Assembly (NCBI RefSeq): GCF_002269345.1
Contig: NZ_CP022889.1
Coordinates: forward strand, 1,550,001-1,614,000
Length of the DNA stretch: 64,000 bases
Reading direction: 5' to 3'
DNA from: Tsuneonella mangrovi
GTDB taxonomy: Bacteria > Pseudomonadota > Alphaproteobacteria > Sphingomonadales > Sphingomonadaceae
Under the pieces are notes generated by a model. That model made no database searches. It was given only the letters and a program-made list of their open reading frames with translations, and was not told the DNA's origin. Shown here in pieces: positions 44,484-56,523 of the stretch; positions within the stretch are counted from its first letter, which is position 1; the number at the start of each line of letters is the position of its first letter. A program made the translations under genes and the position numbers.

Positions 44484-45698
44484 ATGAGCCAGCGCCGAGC
44501 CGCCATCGTCAGCCCCCTGCGCACCCCTGTTGGCAAGTTCCTCGGTTCGCTTGCCGCGCTCGATGCAGGCCAGCTTGGCGCTGCGATCCTCAAGGCGTTG
44601 ATCGAACGCACCGGGATCGACCCGACGCGGGTCGACGATGTGGTCTTCAGCCAGGGCTACGGCAACGCCGAAGCCCCGGCGATCGGACATTGGGCCTGGC
44701 TCGCCGCTGGGTTGCCGCTCGAGGTCCCCGGCTACCAGCTCGACCGGCGCTGCGGATCGGGCCTGCAGGCGGTGGTCAACGCCGCCATGATGATCGAGGC
44801 GGGCCATGCCGACGTGGTCGTGGCGGGCGGATGCGAATCGATGTCCAATGTCGAGCACTACGCCACCGGGCTGCGAAGCGGAAAGAAGGCGGGCAACATC
44901 GAGTTGTGGGACCGCCTGACCCGCGGCCGGTTGATGAGCCAGCCGGTCGAACGCTTCGGCGTCATCAGCGGGATGATCGAGACTGCGGAGAACCTCGCCA
45001 ACGACTACGGGATCACCCGCGAAGCCGCCGATGCATATGCCGTGCGCAGCCACCAGAACGCGGCGGCTGCGTGGGACGCGGGCAAGTTTGACGGGCATCT
45101 CGTCCCGCTCGAAGTGCCGCAGCGGCGCGGCGATCCGGCGGTGTTCGACCGCGACGAAGGCTTCCGCCCCGACGCGAGCATGGAATCGCTCGGCAAGCTG
45201 CGCGCGCTTGAAGGCGGGGTAGTGACGGCAGGCAATGCCAGCCAGCAGAACGACGCTGCGGCCGCCTGCCTGGTCGTGGCGGAAGACAAGCTGGATGAGC
45301 TAGGCCTCGAGCCGACGCTGTGGTTCTCCGGCTATGCCGCCGCCGGGTGCGATCCCAGCCGCATGGGTATCGGCCCGGTCCCGGCGGTCGAGCGGCTGTT
45401 CGCGCGCACCGGCAAGGGATGGGACGATATCGGGCTGGTCGAACTCAACGAGGCCTTCGCGCCGCAAGTGCTCGCAGTGCTCAAGGGCTGGGGCTGGTCG
45501 GATAGCGATAGCCGGATGGACATGCTCAACGTCAACGGGTCGGGCATTTCGCTGGGCCATCCGATCGGCGCGACCGGCGGGCGGATCCTCGCCGATATGG
45601 CCGCCGAGATGCACCGCCGCGAAGTGCGCTACGGCCTCGAGACGATGTGCATCGGCGGCGGGCAGGGCATAGCGGCGATATTCGAACGGGCCGCGTGA
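44484..45698 (+). CDS. Acetyl-CoA C-acyltransferase (thiolase)
   Basis: 404 aa from ATG 44484 with GAGGAG upstream. Thiolase-fold catalytic residues are all visible: the nucleophilic Cys in DRRCGSGLQAVVNAA, His in NGSGISLGHPIGATGGRI, and the second Cys in ETMCIGGGQGIA. It cleaves or condenses acyl-CoA with acetyl-CoA. The adjacent MaoC-like hydratase, with overlapping stop/start, suggests a beta-oxidation or catabolic role rather than PHB synthesis (inference). Confidence 0.93.
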   Translation: MSQRRAAIVSPLRTPVGKFLGSLAALDAGQLGAAILKALIERTGIDPTRVDDVVFSQGYGNAEAPAIGHWAWLAAGLPLEVPGYQLDRRCGSGLQAVVNAAMMIEAGHADVVVAGGCESMSNVEHYATGLRSGKKAGNIELWDRLTRGRLMSQPVERFGVISGMIETAENLANDYGITREAADAYAVRSHQNAAAAWDAGKFDGHLVPLEVPQRRGDPAVFDRDEGFRPDASMESLGKLRALEGGVVTAGNASQQNDAAAACLVVAEDKLDELGLEPTLWFSGYAAAGCDPSRMGIGPVPAVERLFARTGKGWDDIGLVELNEAFAPQVLAVLKGWGWSDSDSRMDMLNVNGSGISLGHPIGATGGRILADMAAEMHRREVRYGLETMCIGGGQGIAAIFERAA

Positions 45699-46552
45699 TG
45701 GACCGTTGGGACGGCTGGATCGGCCGCGAACAGCGTGCCACCGATACGCTCGATCCCGCGCTGGCGCGGCGCTGGCTGGCGACATTCGACCTCTGCCAAC
45801 CCGCAGATGGAGTCATGCCGCAAGGCATCCACCTGTGCCTGTGCACCCCGGAAGCACCAACCGGCGCCTTGGGCGACGACGGCCATCCATTGCGCGATGA
45901 CAGCGCCGAAAGCTTCTTCCCGCCGATCCCCTTGCCCCGCCGGATGTGGGCGGCAAGCGAGATCGAGTTCCTTGCCCCGCTGCGGATCGGCGCGGCGATC
46001 GAACGAACCAGTCGGATAGTCTCGATCGCAGAAAAGGAGGGCAAGACCGGCAAACTGGGGTTCGTCGATGTCGAACACCTGACGATCGCTGACGGAGCGC
46101 CTGCGGTACGCGAGACGCAGACGCTGGTCTATCGCGATGCCGCCGCGCCCGATGCGCCGCTGCAACCAACAGTTGCGGGGGAAGGCGCATTCGATCCTTC
46201 GTCGTGGCAGGTCCACCGCGAACTGGTGCCTGATCCGCGCCTGCTGTTTCGCTATTCGGCGCTGACCTTCAACACCCACCGGATCCATTACGACGCGCCG
46301 TATGCCCGCGACATCGAGCGCTATCGCGGTCTGGTCGTGCACGGTCCGCTGATGGCGAGCTTGCTGTTGCAGCAGGCCGACACGGCGTTCAGCCCCAATG
46401 CGCTCGCGACATTCTCGTTCCGCGCGGTCAGCCCAGCAATCGCGAATGAACCACTGCACCTTGTCCTGCGCGAAGACGGCGGAGCGATCGAGCTGGGTAC
46501 GTTTGCGTCAGATGGTCGACAGGTGCTGAAGGCTACGGCTACCCGCGCCTGA
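45698..46552 (+). CDS. MaoC-like (R)-hydratase of the HTD2/mesaconyl-CoA hydratase type
   Basis: 284 aa, ATG sharing one base with the thiolase stop (TGATG). Two hot-dog folds: the N-terminal half has IPLPRRMWAASEIEFLAPLRIG, and the C-terminal half has the hydratase motif SALTFNTHRIHYDAPYARDIERY (D/N...H). This double hot-dog family includes HTD2-like and mesaconyl-C4-CoA hydratases. The reaction is hydration/dehydration of an enoyl-CoA or similar ester, and it probably acts with the thiolase in the same acyl-CoA pathway. Confidence 0.88.
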   Translation: MDRWDGWIGREQRATDTLDPALARRWLATFDLCQPADGVMPQGIHLCLCTPEAPTGALGDDGHPLRDDSAESFFPPIPLPRRMWAASEIEFLAPLRIGAAIERTSRIVSIAEKEGKTGKLGFVDVEHLTIADGAPAVRETQTLVYRDAAAPDAPLQPTVAGEGAFDPSSWQVHRELVPDPRLLFRYSALTFNTHRIHYDAPYARDIERYRGLVVHGPLMASLLLQQADTAFSPNALATFSFRAVSPAIANEPLHLVLREDGGAIELGTFASDGRQVLKATATRA

Positions 46553-46557
46553 GCTGA

Positions 46558-46579
46558 TCGGGGGCAATCAAGCCCCCGA
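46558..46579. terminator. Convergent hairpin between hydratase and DUF2807 genes
   Basis: A perfect 8-bp stem, TCGGGGGC / GCCCCCGA, with loop AATCAA. It lies in the 37-base gap between converging genes and could terminate both. It lacks a long U-tract on either side (TTGCTT on the + strand). Confidence 0.55.
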
Positions 46580-46589
46580 TTGCTTCCTA

Positions 46590-47408
46590 TCAGTCGTCGC
46601 TGGGCGGTGAAGGAGGTGCAGGAGGTGCCGGGGGAGCGGGGGGCGCCGGAGGCGCATCGTCGCTCGTTTCGGTAGTGCCGCCGGTGCAGTGCAACTTGCC
46701 CGAACCCATCGACGAGACGGTGCAGGTGGCATTGCCCGCCACGGTCACATCGCCCGAACCCATGATGTTGGCCTTGACCTTGCCGTCGCTGGCGAACGAT
46801 GCGCTGCCCGAACCGGCAACGTTGATTTCCGCGCTGTCGACCTTGAGCCCGGCCATGTCGGACGCGCCTGAGCCGAGTACATTGAGGTCGAGCGACTTGG
46901 CAGTGCCGGCAGCTTCGAACTTGCCTGATCCGGCAATCGTGACTTCGAGCGAATCTGCCGTAACGGTCTTGGCCTTGGCGGTGCCGCTACCGGCTATCGT
47001 CGCTTCGACCTTACCCGAAAGCGCGTCGGCTTCGATCGTGCCCGATCCGGCGACGACCAGCTTGTCGAGCGCCGGCAGCGTGACCGTCACGGTCGCTTTG
47101 CCGCCATCCTTCCAATTGCCCTTCTTGCGCATAACGCCGAGCGAATCGTCATCGAGCGTGAAGCGCAGCGCGTCGATCGCATCCTGATCGCCGCTGGTCT
47201 TGATCGTCAGCTTGTCACCCTTGTTGACGATCACCGTGTCGGGTCCGGCCAGCACGACCTCGTGCGGAGCCTTGCCGTCGATCTTCAGTTCGGAAAGCGG
47301 CACGCCCTCCTCGCCATTGATCGAAATGTGGCTGTCGCAGCCGGAAACGCCGAACGCCAGTGCCAGCGCGGCGATGGGCGCAACGCCCTTGAGAATCTTG
47401 TGAAGCAT
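46590..47408 (-). CDS. DUF2807 (GIN-domain) lipoprotein
   Basis: 272 aa. Lipoprotein signal with lipobox FGVSGCDSHIS. The rest is a beta-solenoid of short alternating turns (repeated VEATIAGSGTAKAKT, LEVTIAGSGKFEAAG, INVAGSGSASF-type units), the signature of DUF2807/putative auto-transporter adhesin head GIN domains. The C-terminus is a Pro/Ala/Ser tail (PPAPPAPPAPPAPP). Localised to the cell envelope; function unknown in the family. Confidence 0.87.
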   Translation of the reverse strand: MLHKILKGVAPIAALALAFGVSGCDSHISINGEEGVPLSELKIDGKAPHEVVLAGPDTVIVNKGDKLTIKTSGDQDAIDALRFTLDDDSLGVMRKKGNWKDGGKATVTVTLPALDKLVVAGSGTIEADALSGKVEATIAGSGTAKAKTVTADSLEVTIAGSGKFEAAGTAKSLDLNVLGSGASDMAGLKVDSAEINVAGSGSASFASDGKVKANIMGSGDVTVAGNATCTVSSMGSGKLHCTGGTTETSDDAPPAPPAPPAPPAPPSPPSDD

Positions 47409-47483
47409 CTTTCAAGCCCTGTTCAGTTGCCTGAGTCCCGTATTGCCGATCTAATACAGCAATGACCCATTCGCAACCGTGCA

Positions 47484-47514
47484 AAGCAAAGGGGCCGCCC
47501 TTTCAGGCGGCCCC
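47484..47514 (-). terminator. Terminator of carD
   Basis: A 9-bp stem, GGGGCCGCC / GGCGGCCCC (47491-47499 and 47506-47514), loop of six bases. On the minus strand it is followed by TTTGCTTTGC. It lies about 28 bases past the carD stop. Confidence 0.8.
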
Positions 47515-47541
47515 TGTCGATGCCGGTTCGACGTTCGTCGA

Positions 47542-48075
47542 TCAGGCGTCTTCGGCGTTCTCGTAATACTGCGGCGCATGTTCGCGCAGCACGTCGAGGA
47601 TCTTTTCGAGCGCGGTCGGCTCATCGGTCTTTTCCATCGCCGCGAGTTCACGCGCGAGGCGGCTCGAGGCCGCTTCAAAGATCTGACGCTCCGAATACGA
47701 CTGCTCGGGCTGGTCGTCCGGACGGAACAGGTCGCGGGTCACTTCGGCGATCAGCACGATCTCTCCCGAGTTGATCTTCGCTTCGTATTCCTGCGCACGG
47801 CGGCTCCACATCGTCCGCTTGACCTTGGGCTTGCCCTTGAGCGTTTCCATCGCTTCCTTGAGCGTCTTGTCGCTCGACAGCTTGCGCATGCCGATCGATT
47901 CGACCTTGTTCACCGGAACTCGGAGAGTCATTTTCTCCTTTTCGAACCGGAGCACGTAGAGTTCGAGCTGCATCCCGGCGATTTCCTCGCTCTGCAGTTC
48001 GATCACACGGCCGACGCCGTGTTTGGGATAGACCACGTAATCGCCAACGTCGAAGGCGGGGGCCTGGCTTGCCAT
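47542..48075 (-). CDS. carD: CarD-family transcriptional regulator
   Basis: 177 aa, ATG 48075 with AAAGGA upstream (a TTG one codon earlier is possible). The RNA-polymerase-interacting domain is in FDVGDYVVYPKHGVGRVIELQSEEIAG, followed by the DNA-binding helical C-domain (AEVTRDLFRPDDQPEQSYSER, then ALEKILDVLREH). CarD binds the RNAP beta subunit and stabilises the open complex at promoters. A TATAAT (48250-48255, minus strand) upstream could be its own -10, although no good -35 is seen. It is separated from the ferredoxin gene by a 275-base gap and has its own terminator. Confidence 0.94.
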   Translation of the reverse strand: MASQAPAFDVGDYVVYPKHGVGRVIELQSEEIAGMQLELYVLRFEKEKMTLRVPVNKVESIGMRKLSSDKTLKEAMETLKGKPKVKRTMWSRRAQEYEAKINSGEIVLIAEVTRDLFRPDDQPEQSYSERQIFEAASSRLARELAAMEKTDEPTALEKILDVLREHAPQYYENAEDA

Positions 48076-48350
48076 CAAAATTCCTTTCGTCGCGGCGCGG
48101 GAGAGCGGGGTGAACCGGTCAGTCGTCCTCTTTCGACCGGGCGATCAACGCTCGGCCGGATAGGTTTTCTGCCTGTTCGCTTGTTCGCTCGCGCCTTTCC
48201 TGCACTCGTCAAACCGCCGGAGAATCGATTAGAACCGGCGACTTGATCGATTATATAACACATTCGCAACAAAATTTCCACCCCGGCGCGATTGCAGGGC
48301 GGAATTGCAGGACTTGCGTGGTTAAGGCCGGATAACCAGGCTGCGAAAGA

Positions 48351-48689
48351 TCAGTCGCCTTCGCCGGGTTCGGGCGAGAAATACTTCTCGAACTTACCCT
48401 CTTCGCCCTTGTGATCGTCGGCATCGGCGGGCGGCTCTTTCTGGCCGGTGATGTTGGGCCATTCGGCCGAATACTTGGTGTTGATCTCCAGCCACTGCTC
48501 GAGCCCGTCCTCGGTATCGGGCAGGATCGCTTCGGCGGGGCACTCGGGCTCGCACACGCCGCAATCGATGCATTCGCTGGGGTTGATCACTAGCATCGTT
48601 TCGCCTTCGTAGAAACAATCGACCGGGCAAACCTCGACGCAGTCGGTGTACTTGCACTTGATGCACGCGTCGGTGACGACGTAGGTCAT
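48351..48689 (-). CDS. fdxA: 7Fe-type ferredoxin FdxA
   Basis: 112 aa. Two cluster motifs: [18 protein letters not shown] (3Fe-4S/4Fe-4S type) and [14 protein letters not shown]. The long acidic C-terminal extension ([19 protein letters not shown]) is typical of alphaproteobacterial FdxA. It carries electrons in the cytoplasm. The start overlaps the S4-domain gene (ATGA on the minus strand), so it is the last gene of a helicase-S4-ferredoxin unit. Confidence 0.95.
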   Translation of the reverse strand: MTYVVTDACIKCKYTDCVEVCPVDCFYEGETMLVINPSECIDCGVCEPECPAEAILPDTEDGLEQWLEINTKYSAEWPNITGQKEPPADADDHKGEEGKFEKYFSPEPGEGD

Positions 48690-48997
48690 GGATGCTGGCC
48701 CCTCTCAGGCAATGTGACTGTTTTTCGCGCTATCCCGCTTTGCTGCGTCGGGTCAAGCACCCGATAACAGCTTTGCGCTTCGGTGGCCGGACCACGGCGC
48801 GTCGGAAGCGTGTCGATCGCGACCACCTGCACCCCGCCGGGCAGCGGCAATGTCAGCGTATCGCCCGGTTCCACGTCCGCGCTGGCGCGCTGCACGCGCT
48901 GCCCGTTGCGGCGAATGTGCCCTCTTGCGACAAGCGCTTGGGCAATGCCTCGCGTCTTGACGAACCGCAGCTGCCACAGGAGCTTGTCGATCCGCAT
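48686..48997 (-). CDS. S4-domain RNA-binding protein (HslR-like)
   Basis: 103 aa with the S4 fold: [49 protein letters not shown]. HslR (Hsp15) binds free 50S subunits carrying peptidyl-tRNA. The C-terminus ([17 protein letters not shown]) is family-like. It starts 11 bases after the helicase stop and overlaps fdxA, so it is cotranscribed with both. Confidence 0.9.
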   Translation of the reverse strand: MRIDKLLWQLRFVKTRGIAQALVARGHIRRNGQRVQRASADVEPGDTLTLPLPGGVQVVAIDTLPTRRGPATEAQSCYRVLDPTQQSGIARKTVTLPERGQHP

Positions 48998-49008
48998 CGC
49001 CGCGAGGG

Positions 49009-51582
49009 CTACTTGCCGATCAGGTCCGCCAGCGCGGCGAACGCATTACCGGGCCTGGGCACAGCCGGTGCGGGCTTTTCGCGCCTCGGTCCCTTGGGGC
49101 GATTCCCGGTAGGCTTCCCCGCCTTTGCCTTGCTGCCATCCCACGAGGACCCCGCGTTTCGGTTCGCGCCGGGGTGCCACGACCAGCGATCTGGCGCGGG
49201 CGGCCCGAGCGCGCCCTCGGCCAGTTTGCGCCCTGACTGCCACTTGAACCCGGCAGCTCCCATCAGCCGCTTCCAGCTGTCCTCGGTCAGCCCGGTCGAG
49301 ATCGCCAGCGCCGGATCGAGTACGAAGTACCTCCTCGCTGCTTTCGCCCGCGTCTCGTGCGCAGTGCGGAGTAACTTTTCGGCGACATCAACCCGCACCG
49401 CCTGTTCGCCCGCCGGGCGATAGCCCGCCGGCAAGCGTCTCCCGCCGGGTATAACCGAGCGCATCGCTTCCTCGAGCGCCCTGCGGTCCGCCCCGCTGGC
49501 GTGGAACGCGGCCCGTGCAGCGGGTTTGAGAAGCGCAGGCGCAAACACGTCTAGCGCGCCGAACACCACGCCAAGCTTGCGCAGGAACGGGCGCGATTCG
49601 CGCGGCAGGTGCTCGATCCCGGTCCGCTCGCGGGTGGCATAGCCATGCCCGTCGATCAGGTTGAGCAGGAGTGCGCGCGCTTCACTCCCGGCAGCCGGAT
49701 CGCGCGATGCCGCCTCAAGCTTGGCCAGCGGTTCGAGCGGAGCAAGTTGCGCCGCCACCCATGCATTCAGCGCGGCCATGAATGCGCCCTTCTCCGGTTC
49801 GCTCAACGCCGTAACTTCACGCGTCGGTACGATCCGCGGACTCGTCGCCAGTTGGGCCGGTTCGAGGTGAGCAATGTCGCTGCCGTTCCAGCGCACCGCG
49901 CCTTCATCAAGCGTAACGCCTGCAAAGCCGCCTGCGGCCAGCGCCTGTGCGCGCTCGCCGAGCAAACGCGGCAAGGCCTTTTCAGCTGCCGACAGCAGCA
50001 AGCGGTGGTCCGCATGATTGGCACGGTGATCGACCACGAAGCGAAAACCCTCGACGCGCCCGATAGGCTCCTCTTCGACCGCAACCGTACCGTCTTCGGC
50101 GAGCGTGACCGGCAATAGCGCGGGATCTTGTCCGAGGTTCTTCATCAGGATCGCCGTCCTCCGGTTGACGAAGCGTTCTGTCAACCGTGCATGGAGTGCA
50201 TCGGACAAACGCGCTTCGACCGAACGGGCGCGCGCCGCCATCTCGTCGCGCGCCAGCACCCAGTCGGGCCGCTGGCAGATGTAGGCCCAGCTGCGGATCG
50301 CCGCAATCCGCCCCTGGAGCGTGTCGATGTCGCCCTGCGTCCGGTCGAGATCGGCGATCCGCGCCGCGACGAAGTCCGCGCCGAGGTAGCCCCCGCGCAG
50401 GTCCCGCCACAAGCGCGCGACGAAGCGGGCATGGGTTTCCGGCCCGTGCTGGCGGAAATCGGGCAGGCGGCAGGCTTCCCACAACCGCCGCACCTGCCCG
50501 GGTACCTTGACGTCATTGACCGAACCATCCTCGGCCAGTCGCTTGAGTACCGCGAGGTCGGTCGCTTCGGGCGCGCGAACCAGTTCGGGTTCGGGCGGGA
50601 CCGCTTCGAGGTCCTCGATCAGAGTCGCAATCGAATCGTAGCGCGGTTCGGGCTCGCGCCAGAACAGCTTCGTCAGCGGCGCGAAGCGATGCTCTTCGAT
50701 CGCATAGACCTCTTCCTCGGTAAATTCCGGGCTTTGTCCTTGCCCGGCAAGCGTGCCGAACGTGCCGTCGCGGTGATGACGCCCAGCGCGTCCGGCGATC
50801 TGCGCCATCTCGGCAGCGATCAACCGCCGTTGGCGCTGTCCGTCGAACTTGGTGAGGCCCGCGAAAGCGACATGCGTGACATCGAGGTTGAGACCCATGC
50901 CGATTGCGTCGGTGGCAACGATGTAATCAACCTCGCCCGACTGGAACAGCGCGACCTGCTTGTTGCGGGTTTCCGGGCTGAGCGCGCCCATCACCACTGC
51001 CGCCCCGCCGCGAAACCGGCGCAGCATTTCGGCCACGGCGTAGACCTGTTCGGCCGAAAATGCGACGATCGCGCTGCGCGGCGGCAAGCGGCTCAGCTTG
51101 CGCGGGCTAATATGCGTGAGCGTGGAGAACCGCGGCCTTGTGACGATCTCCGCCTTGGGCACCAGTGCGCGCACTATCGGCTCGAGCGTCGATGCGCCAA
51201 GCAGCATGGTTTCTTCGCGCCCCCGCGTATTGAGCAGGTGATCGGTAAACACGTGCCCGCGCTCCCGGTCGGCGGCGAGCTGGGCCTCGTCGAGCGCAAC
51301 AAATGCCAGCGGCCCGTTTGGGCCGCCTCCGCCGCGCGGCATCGCCTCCGCCGTACACAGGAAGTAACGCGCATCGGGCGGTTCGATGCGCTCCTCGCCG
51401 GTTATCAGGGCGACCGCCTTGTCGCCCCTTATCGCCACCACACGGTCGTAGACCTCGCGCGCCAGCAACCGCAGCGGGAAGCCGATCGCTCCGCTCGAAT
51501 GGCCGCACATGCGCTCGATCGCCAAGTGCGTCTTGCCGGTATTGGTGGGCCCGAGGACCGCCTTGATCGTGGCATCGGTCAC
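49009..51582 (-). CDS. Suv3-like ATP-dependent RNA helicase
   Basis: 857 aa from the GTG at 51582 (a TTG at 51672 would add 30 non-conserved residues; neither has a strong ribosome-binding site). Helicase motifs in order: Walker A VLGPTNTGKTHLA, DEAQ in FVALDEAQLAAD, motif V TDAIGMGLNLDVTHVAFAG and motif VI QIAGRAGRHHRDGT. The C-terminal half is the Suv3-type all-helical region with a long basic tail (GANRNAGSSWDGSKAKAGK). Suv3 unwinds RNA for degradation in mitochondria, and bacterial homologues occur in alphaproteobacteria. It lies at the head of the helicase-S4-fdxA unit. Confidence 0.9.
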   Translation of the reverse strand: MTDATIKAVLGPTNTGKTHLAIERMCGHSSGAIGFPLRLLAREVYDRVVAIRGDKAVALITGEERIEPPDARYFLCTAEAMPRGGGGPNGPLAFVALDEAQLAADRERGHVFTDHLLNTRGREETMLLGASTLEPIVRALVPKAEIVTRPRFSTLTHISPRKLSRLPPRSAIVAFSAEQVYAVAEMLRRFRGGAAVVMGALSPETRNKQVALFQSGEVDYIVATDAIGMGLNLDVTHVAFAGLTKFDGQRQRRLIAAEMAQIAGRAGRHHRDGTFGTLAGQGQSPEFTEEEVYAIEEHRFAPLTKLFWREPEPRYDSIATLIEDLEAVPPEPELVRAPEATDLAVLKRLAEDGSVNDVKVPGQVRRLWEACRLPDFRQHGPETHARFVARLWRDLRGGYLGADFVAARIADLDRTQGDIDTLQGRIAAIRSWAYICQRPDWVLARDEMAARARSVEARLSDALHARLTERFVNRRTAILMKNLGQDPALLPVTLAEDGTVAVEEEPIGRVEGFRFVVDHRANHADHRLLLSAAEKALPRLLGERAQALAAGGFAGVTLDEGAVRWNGSDIAHLEPAQLATSPRIVPTREVTALSEPEKGAFMAALNAWVAAQLAPLEPLAKLEAASRDPAAGSEARALLLNLIDGHGYATRERTGIEHLPRESRPFLRKLGVVFGALDVFAPALLKPAARAAFHASGADRRALEEAMRSVIPGGRRLPAGYRPAGEQAVRVDVAEKLLRTAHETRAKAARRYFVLDPALAISTGLTEDSWKRLMGAAGFKWQSGRKLAEGALGPPAPDRWSWHPGANRNAGSSWDGSKAKAGKPTGNRPKGPRREKPAPAVPRPGNAFAALADLIGK

Positions 51583-51760
51583 AATCGCAATCGTGGCACT
51601 GCGGGCCGCCTGCGGCAATGGTCTGGGCCGAGTTCCCACAGGCTGTCGCGCGTCCGACTCGGCCTGTCGCAACTTAAGCCGGAATTAACTTCAATCGGGC
51701 AGGAAAGTCAGGCAATCGGCTCGAAAGGGCCCGGGTCGCACGCACCCCGCGCGGCTCGGA

Positions 51761-55016
<3,256 letters not shown>

Positions 55017-55024
<8 letters not shown>

Positions 55025-55589
55025 ATTCCGCCTCGAAACCGAACGCCTGGTAATGCGCGACTGGCGCGCTGAGGACTGGCCGCGCTTCTGGGAGCTGACC
55101 AACACGCCCGCAGTGATGCGCTGGCTCGGCGGGCTCGCCGATGACGAGGCCAAGGCCGGCGCGCAGCAGCGGGTCGAAGGCTATGCCCGCGACCATGGCC
55201 ATACGTTCTGGCTGGTCGAACGTATGGCGGACGGCGGGCACCTATCGGGCGAGGTCATTGGCTTCTGCGGCCTCAAGCGGGCGAGCGCCACCAATTCGAC
55301 GATCGAAGGCGAATTCGAAGTCGGCTGGCGTCTACGCGAGGACGCTTGGGGCCACGGCTATGCCAAGGAAGCGGCAATCGCATCGCTCGACGCCGCATTC
55401 GGGCAGTTCGAGGCTGAAGCGGTCTATGCCATTACCATCCTCGAAAACGAGGACAGCTGGGGCCTTATGGTCCGGCTCGGCATGGAACGCCGCGCAGACC
55501 TCGACTACGTCGATACCCGGTTCGACAAGCCGTGGTGCGACACGATCGTCTATGGCATCGCGCGCGCGCAATGGGAGAAGGGCGAATGA
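55017..55589 (+). CDS. GNAT-family N-acetyltransferase (RimJ/RimL-like), copy 2
   Basis: 190 aa, GTG start overlapping copy 1 by eight bases. It begins FRLETERLVMRDWRAEDWPRFWEL and has the motif EVGWRLREDAWGHGYAKEAAIA, with the closing RLGMERRADLDYVDTRFD. The middle differs from copy 1 (WLVERMADGGHLSGEVIGFCG), so substrate range probably differs. The ATGA overlap with the carbonic anhydrase gene implies translational coupling. Confidence 0.88.
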
Positions 55590-56173
55590 GTGCAAGCCGG
55601 CCGGGAGTGACGATCGTCCCGATCAACGGGAAGGCTCCGCAGATCGACGACAGCGCATGGATTGCGCCGGGCTGCTCGATCATCGGCGACGTCACCATCG
55701 GGGCGGATTCCTCCATCTGGTACAACTGCGTGCTGCGCGCCGACGTCAGCCGGATCGTGATCGGCGAGCGGACCAATGTGCAAGACGGCAGCGTGCTCCA
55801 TTGCGATGGACCCAACCCGATCATGCCCGACGGCGCGCCGCTGATCATCGGAGACGACGTGTTGATCGGCCATATGGCAATGGTCCACGGGTGCCGGATC
55901 CACGATCGCGGGTTCGTCGGGCTCGGCGCGATCGCGATGAACAACGCGGTAATCGCTTCCGACGCGATGCTTGCCGCCGGTGCGATGCTGACCGAAGGCA
56001 AGCAGATGGGCGAGCGCGAACTGTGGGGCGGGCGGCCTGCACGCAAGATGCGCGACCTCGACGACGCGGCAGTCATGGGGATGCGGATGGGCGTTGCGCA
56101 CTATGCCAACAACGCCAAGGTTCACGCCGAGGCTGTCACTGCAACACTCCGCGATGGCGCGGCCCAAAGCTGA
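55586..56173 (+). CDS. Gamma-class carbonic anhydrase family protein
   Basis: 195 aa from ATG 55586. The left-handed beta-helix is visible from the hexapeptide repeats (APGCSIIGDVTIGADSSIWYNCVLRADV, DGSVLHCDG, GDDVLIGHMAMVHGCRI). The metal-ligand histidines are in LHCDG, GHMAMVHGC. Members include carbonic anhydrase-like YrdA/PaaY proteins and respiratory complex I subunits. Activity cannot be assumed. It overlaps both neighbours: the second GNAT (four bases) and DUF167 (20 bases). Confidence 0.9.
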   Translation: MSASRPGVTIVPINGKAPQIDDSAWIAPGCSIIGDVTIGADSSIWYNCVLRADVSRIVIGERTNVQDGSVLHCDGPNPIMPDGAPLIIGDDVLIGHMAMVHGCRIHDRGFVGLGAIAMNNAVIASDAMLAAGAMLTEGKQMGERELWGGRPARKMRDLDDAAVMGMRMGVAHYANNAKVHAEAVTATLRDGAAQS

Positions 56174-56435
56174 TCTCCCGCCTGCCGCAGCGATCCTTGC
56201 GCTGGTCGATGGCGAAGGGCGGCTGGCGCTGCGCGTCACGCCCGGTGCTCGCAGCGAAGGCATTGCGATCAGCGATGGGCAAGTGCAGGTGAAGGTGCGC
56301 GCCAAACCGACCGACGGCGCAGCCAACGATGCGGTGATCCGCCTGCTCGCCAAGGCACTGGCGATTGCACCTTCGCAAATCGAACTGCTGCGCGGTTCGA
56401 CCTCTCGTGAAAAGCTGGTGCGGATCGCAGCCTAG
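56154..56435 (+). CDS. DUF167 family protein (YggU-like)
   Basis: 93 aa from ATG 56154, overlapping the carbonic anhydrase gene by 20 bases. The DUF167 core reads GRLALRVTPGARSEGIAIS, then VQVKVRAKPTDGAANDAVIRLLAKAL and LLRGSTSREKLVRI. Structure-known homologue E. coli YggU; function unknown. It ends the hemB chain. The RTX gene converges from the other side. Confidence 0.88.
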   Translation: MARPKADLPPAAAILALVDGEGRLALRVTPGARSEGIAISDGQVQVKVRAKPTDGAANDAVIRLLAKALAIAPSQIELLRGSTSREKLVRIAA

Positions 56436-56523
56436 CGCCGCAGTGCCTCGACCAGTCGGACGCGATTGGCACCGGATGACCCTGGCTGGATCGTCCGGCA
56501 CCCGTTGCCGCTAAAACCCCAGC

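Noticed and set aside
48240-48290. Full promoter for carD
   Set aside because: A perfect TATAAT is present on the minus strand, but no acceptable -35 lies 15-18 bases upstream, so only the -10 is mentioned under the gene.
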